A stretch of DNA of 10,056 nucleotides, from the NCBI GenBank assembly GCA_016297965.1, contig JAEDDP010000015.1:1-10056 (forward strand), in the 5' to 3' direction. This stretch comes from Alphaproteobacteria bacterium (GTDB lineage: Bacteria; Pseudomonadota; Alphaproteobacteria; Rs-D84; CACZYB01). Below the pieces are notes generated by a model. That model was not told where the DNA came from. It did not search any database and saw only the letters and a program-made list of their open reading frames with translations. Position numbers and translations under genes: made by a program. Shown here in pieces: positions 7,982 through 10,056 of this stretch (its first letter is position 1; every line of letters begins with the position of its first letter).

Positions 7982-8437
7982 ATGTTTAAAAAACATAAAG
8001 ATATAACTTCACTTGTTAATGAATTGTCCGAACTTTTGGCAAAAAATAACCTTTCTGAAATTGAATATGAAAGAAATGGTTCAAGAATAAGAATTTCAAA
8101 TGCAAAGGGTGGAGCTATTATCGCCGGTGGTGTTGCTCCTGTGGCATCTGCACCTGTAAGTGCAAATACAACTACTGCAAATGCTCCTGCTTCTGTTGAT
8201 TTATCAAATGCTTTTAAATCACCTATGGTTGGTGTTGTATATATGAAACCGGAACCAACTGCAAAGGAATTTGTTGTTGAAGGTCAATCCGTTAAAAAGG
8301 GTGATACATTATGCCTTATTGAAGCAATGAAAACATTCAATCCAGTAAAGGCAACAAAGGACGGTATCGTTAAAAAAATCCTTGTAAAAGATTCAGAAAC
8401 TGTTGAATACGAACAACCTTTATTCATCATTGAATAG
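7982..8437 (+). CDS. accB: Biotin carboxyl carrier protein of acetyl-CoA carboxylase (BCCP)
   Basis: The 151-residue protein has an N-terminal helical dimerisation region (1-40), a flexible Ala/Pro/Thr-rich linker (about 50-72, APVASAPVSANTT) and the C-terminal biotinyl domain (about 76-151). The biotin-attachment motif is EAMKTFNP with K117 as the biotinylated lysine. The 'thumb' insertion that marks true AccB proteins is present (MKPEPTAKEFVVEGQ, 88-102). BCCP carries CO2 on biotin from the carboxylase AccC to the AccA/AccD carboxyltransferase, giving malonyl-CoA for fatty acid synthesis. AAGGAA at 7971-7976 sits 5 bases before the ATG. Codons such as CCT, GCT, TCT and GGT are more frequent than in the minus-strand genes, as expected for high expression. 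accA and accD are not in this window. Confidence 0.97.
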   Translation: MFKKHKDITSLVNELSELLAKNNLSEIEYERNGSRIRISNAKGGAIIAGGVAPVASAPVSANTTTANAPASVDLSNAFKSPMVGVVYMKPEPTAKEFVVEGQSVKKGDTLCLIEAMKTFNPVKATKDGIVKKILVKDSETVEYEQPLFIIE

Positions 8438-8439
8438 GA
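8436..8439 (+). promoter_or_regulatory. Ribosome-binding site that decides the accC start
   Basis: AGGA, partly within the accB stop codon, is 3 bases from the ATG at 8443 but 9 bases from the ATG at 8449. The second spacing is workable and the first is too tight, which favours 8449. Confidence 0.55.
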
Positions 8440-8448
8440 CAAATGAAA

Positions 8449-9858
8449 ATGTTTAAAAAAATCCTTATTGCTAATCGTGGAGAGATAGCACTTCGTGTTA
8501 TTCGTGCCTGTCGTGAAATGGGCATTAAAACCGTTGCGGTGCACTCTACTGCTGATAATGATGCGATGTATGTAAAGATGGCGGACGAATCCGTTTGTAT
8601 TGGACCTGCATCATCTGCCGAATCTTATTTAAAAAAATCCGCAATTATTTCGGCGGCGGTTGTAACAAATGCCGATGCCGTACACCCAGGTTATGGTTTT
8701 CTTTCCGAAAATGCCGAATTTGCAGAAATGCTTGAAGCACACGGAATTGAATTTATTGGTCCAACACCAGAACATATAAGAAGAATGGGCGACAAGGTTG
8801 AAGCAAAAAGAACCGCAATTGAACTTGGGATTCCAGTTGTTCCAGGAAGCAAGGGCGCATTGGATACAATTACGGATGCCCTTAAAACCGCAAAGGAAAT
8901 TGGATACCCTGTTATTGTAAAGGCTGCTTCTGGTGGTGGTGGTCGTGGTATGAAAATCGCGTTTAATGATGAGGAGTTAAAGGCACAGTTCCCTATTGCA
9001 AGGTCAGAGGCAAAGGTTGCATTTGGTGATGACCGTGTTTATATGGAAAAATACCTTGTAAATCCAAAACATATTGAAATCCAACTTATTGGAGATAAGT
9101 TCGGTAATGTTGTGACAATTGGTGAACGTGATTGCTCAATGCAACGTAAAAACCAAAAAATTATTGAAGAAGCACCTGCATCTATACTTACAAAAAAACA
9201 AAGCCAAGATATTCAAAACATTGTACGAAATGCAATGGAAAAATTGAAATATCGTGGTGCGGGTACTATTGAATTTTTGTTTGAAAATGGCAAATTCTAT
9301 TTTATGGAAATGAATACACGACTTCAAGTTGAACATCCGGTAACTGAACAAGTTTATGGTGTTGATTTGGTACAGGAACAAATTCGTGTTGCCGAAGGTC
9401 ATAAGCTTTCATTCAAACAGGAAGACATTGTTCCACATTGTCATGCACTTGAATGTCGTATCAATGCCGAAGACCCAGAAACATTTGTTCCATTCCCTGG
9501 AACTGTGAAATATTATCATGCTCCTGGTGGGCTTGGGGTTCGTGTTGACAGCGGACTTTATGCCGGATACAAAATTCCATCATGTTATGACAGTATGATT
9601 GCAAAGGTTATTACTTTTGCCCTAACAAGGGATGAAGCAATAACAAAGATGTATTATGCCCTTTCAGAAATGATTGTTGATGGTGTAAAGACTTCTATAC
9701 CTTTGCAACAGGAGTTATTGAAACAACCTGCATTTTTGGATGGAACATATCCAATTCATTGGTTGCAAGATTATATTCAGGCAAAAAATGAAGCAAAGGA
9801 AAAGGTTGAGGTTCAAGATGATGAACCTCATAAGGCAAAGAAAAAGAAGTCAAAATAA
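8449..9858 (+). CDS. accC: Biotin carboxylase subunit of acetyl-CoA carboxylase
   Basis: The 469-residue ATP-grasp enzyme carboxylates biotin on AccB with bicarbonate and ATP. It shows the N-terminal domain start KILIANRGEIALRVIRACRE, HPGYGFLSENAEFA, the ATP-grasp glycine loop KAASGGGGRGMKIAF, the lid-side HIEIQLIGDKFGNVV, GERDCSMQRKNQKIIEEAPA, the catalytic EMNTRLQVEHPVTEQ and the C-terminal ALECRINAEDP. Starting at ATG 8449 gives MFKKILIANRGE, which aligns with E. coli MLDKIVIANRGE; ATG 8443 would add only Met-Lys. The protein is about 20 residues longer than E. coli AccC (449). The extra length is a charged tail (from about 445) ending in a lysine run, KAKKKKSK, unusual for the family. accB is 11 bases upstream, so the two genes form one transcript. 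A strong terminator follows. Confidence 0.97.
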   Translation: MFKKILIANRGEIALRVIRACREMGIKTVAVHSTADNDAMYVKMADESVCIGPASSAESYLKKSAIISAAVVTNADAVHPGYGFLSENAEFAEMLEAHGIEFIGPTPEHIRRMGDKVEAKRTAIELGIPVVPGSKGALDTITDALKTAKEIGYPVIVKAASGGGGRGMKIAFNDEELKAQFPIARSEAKVAFGDDRVYMEKYLVNPKHIEIQLIGDKFGNVVTIGERDCSMQRKNQKIIEEAPASILTKKQSQDIQNIVRNAMEKLKYRGAGTIEFLFENGKFYFMEMNTRLQVEHPVTEQVYGVDLVQEQIRVAEGHKLSFKQEDIVPHCHALECRINAEDPETFVPFPGTVKYYHAPGGLGVRVDSGLYAGYKIPSCYDSMIAKVITFALTRDEAITKMYYALSEMIVDGVKTSIPLQQELLKQPAFLDGTYPIHWLQDYIQAKNEAKEKVEVQDDEPHKAKKKKSK

Positions 9859-9872
9859 ATAAACTTCACAAC

Positions 9873-9912
9873 AAAAAAGCAACCCACCAGCCTAGCTTGT
9901 GGGTTGTTTTTT
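9873..9912 (+). terminator. Intrinsic terminator of accB-accC
   Basis: CAACCCAC (9880-9887) pairs perfectly with GTGGGTTG (9899-9906). An inner AGC/GCT stem (9889-9891 with 9895-9897) extends it after one mismatch, and a run of T (9907-9912) follows. The A run at 9873-9878 pairs with those Ts, so the hairpin could also stop minus-strand transcription. It lies 14 bases past the accC stop. Confidence 0.88.
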
Positions 9913-9957
9913 AATATTTTGTAGTTCAGTTGAAACGCGGGTATATCCATAAATCAT
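9892..9957 (-). pseudogene. Truncated serine recombinase (resolvase/invertase) start
   Basis: A 21-codon frame begins at ATG 9957 and reads MIYGYTRVSTELQNIKKQ before three unrelated residues and TAG (9894-9892). It matches the N-terminus of small serine recombinases: the family pattern GYxRVSTxxQN, as in Hin (GYIRVSTIDQNIDLQ), fits at nearly every conserved position, with S9 the catalytic serine. The remaining 150 or more residues are absent; downstream of codon 18 the DNA is the accC terminator and the antisense end of accC. A strong ribosome-binding site precedes it. The homology ends inside the terminator hairpin, so an insertion/deletion or recombination joint lies near 9903-9915. It is a remnant rather than a working enzyme; an assembly joint or an unfinished inversion state are alternatives. 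Confidence 0.75.
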
Positions 9958-9964
9958 TTTTTAG

Positions 9965-9969
9965 CTCCT
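9965..9969 (-). promoter_or_regulatory. Strong ribosome-binding site of the recombinase remnant
   Basis: AGGAG on the minus strand stands 7 bases before ATG 9957. It is the closest match to the ideal Shine-Dalgarno sequence that I noticed in the window and shows that the short frame is the true start of a former gene, not chance similarity. Confidence 0.7.
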
Positions 9970-9973
9970 ATTT

Positions 9974-9987
9974 GTTGTTTTTACAAC
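9974..9987. repeat. Inverted repeat GTTGT-TTTT-ACAAC upstream of the recombinase remnant
   Basis: Five-base arms (9974-9978 and 9983-9987) flank a four-base T loop, 17 bases upstream of the recombinase ATG. Serine recombinases often have their crossover or operator sites just upstream of their own gene, so it could belong to such a site. It is short enough to be chance. Confidence 0.35.
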
Positions 9988-10042
9988 TATAAGAACTACC
10001 AGATTTTACCTAATGTTTGCTATAAAAATTAGATATATCAGA

Positions 10043-10056
10043 TAGACCACCGTCTA
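10043..10056. repeat. Inverted repeat TAGAC-CACC-GTCTA at the window edge
   Basis: Perfect five-base arms (10043-10047 and 10052-10056) end exactly at the window boundary and may continue beyond it. Adjacent ATATCAGATAGAC resembles half-sites of resolvase recognition sequences (TATCAGACA type), but only loosely. It could equally be the base of a terminator hairpin for the next gene. Confidence 0.35.

Noticed and set aside
8443..8448. The first ATG of accC at 8443.
   Set aside because: It is only 3 bases from the AGGA site, and the extra Met-Lys does not align with known AccC starts; the effect is two residues either way.
9136..9402. A minus-strand open frame within accC.
   Set aside because: It lies wholly antisense to conserved ATP-grasp codons and has no recognisable protein features.

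Overview
The window is AT-rich, gene-dense bacterial chromosome. All but one of the full-length genes are recognisable housekeeping genes. The proteins look Gram-negative. The plsY-dprA adjacency is a common alphaproteobacterial order, and the biotin carboxyl carrier protein carries the lysine motif EAMKTFNP in a proteobacterial type II accB-accC pair. My best guess is a low-GC, possibly host-associated alphaproteobacterium. That placement is inference from gene order and motifs and needs a phylogeny.

The left two thirds (1-6456) is one tightly packed minus-strand operon read in the order trpS, argS, plsY, dprA, then a U32-family rRNA/tRNA hydroxylation-type protein that runs off the left edge. 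Neighbouring genes overlap or lie within about 10 bases of each other, and ribosome-binding sites sit inside the preceding gene. A good sigma70-type promoter (-35 at 6520-6525, -10 at 6497-6502, 17-base spacer) precedes trpS. The operon joins two aminoacyl-tRNA synthetases, a phospholipid acyltransferase, the RecA loader DprA and an RNA-modification enzyme.

A divergent promoter region (6457-6596) separates this operon from three plus-strand genes. The first (6597-7859) encodes a protein with two membrane segments, a long charged linker and a C-terminal domain that resembles the NERD nuclease-related domain but has lost the usual E-x-K catalytic pair. It is the least familiar gene here. It is followed by accB and accC, the biotin carrier and biotin carboxylase of acetyl-CoA carboxylase, which supply malonyl-CoA for fatty acid synthesis. 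A strong intrinsic terminator closes accC at 9873-9912.

Past the terminator, on the minus strand, lies the start of a serine recombinase (resolvase/invertase family). It has a near-ideal ribosome-binding site and the catalytic-serine motif, but it stops after 21 codons inside the accC terminator hairpin. It looks like a broken remnant of a mobile or invertible element. The remaining bases up to 10056 hold short inverted repeats and no gene that I can support.
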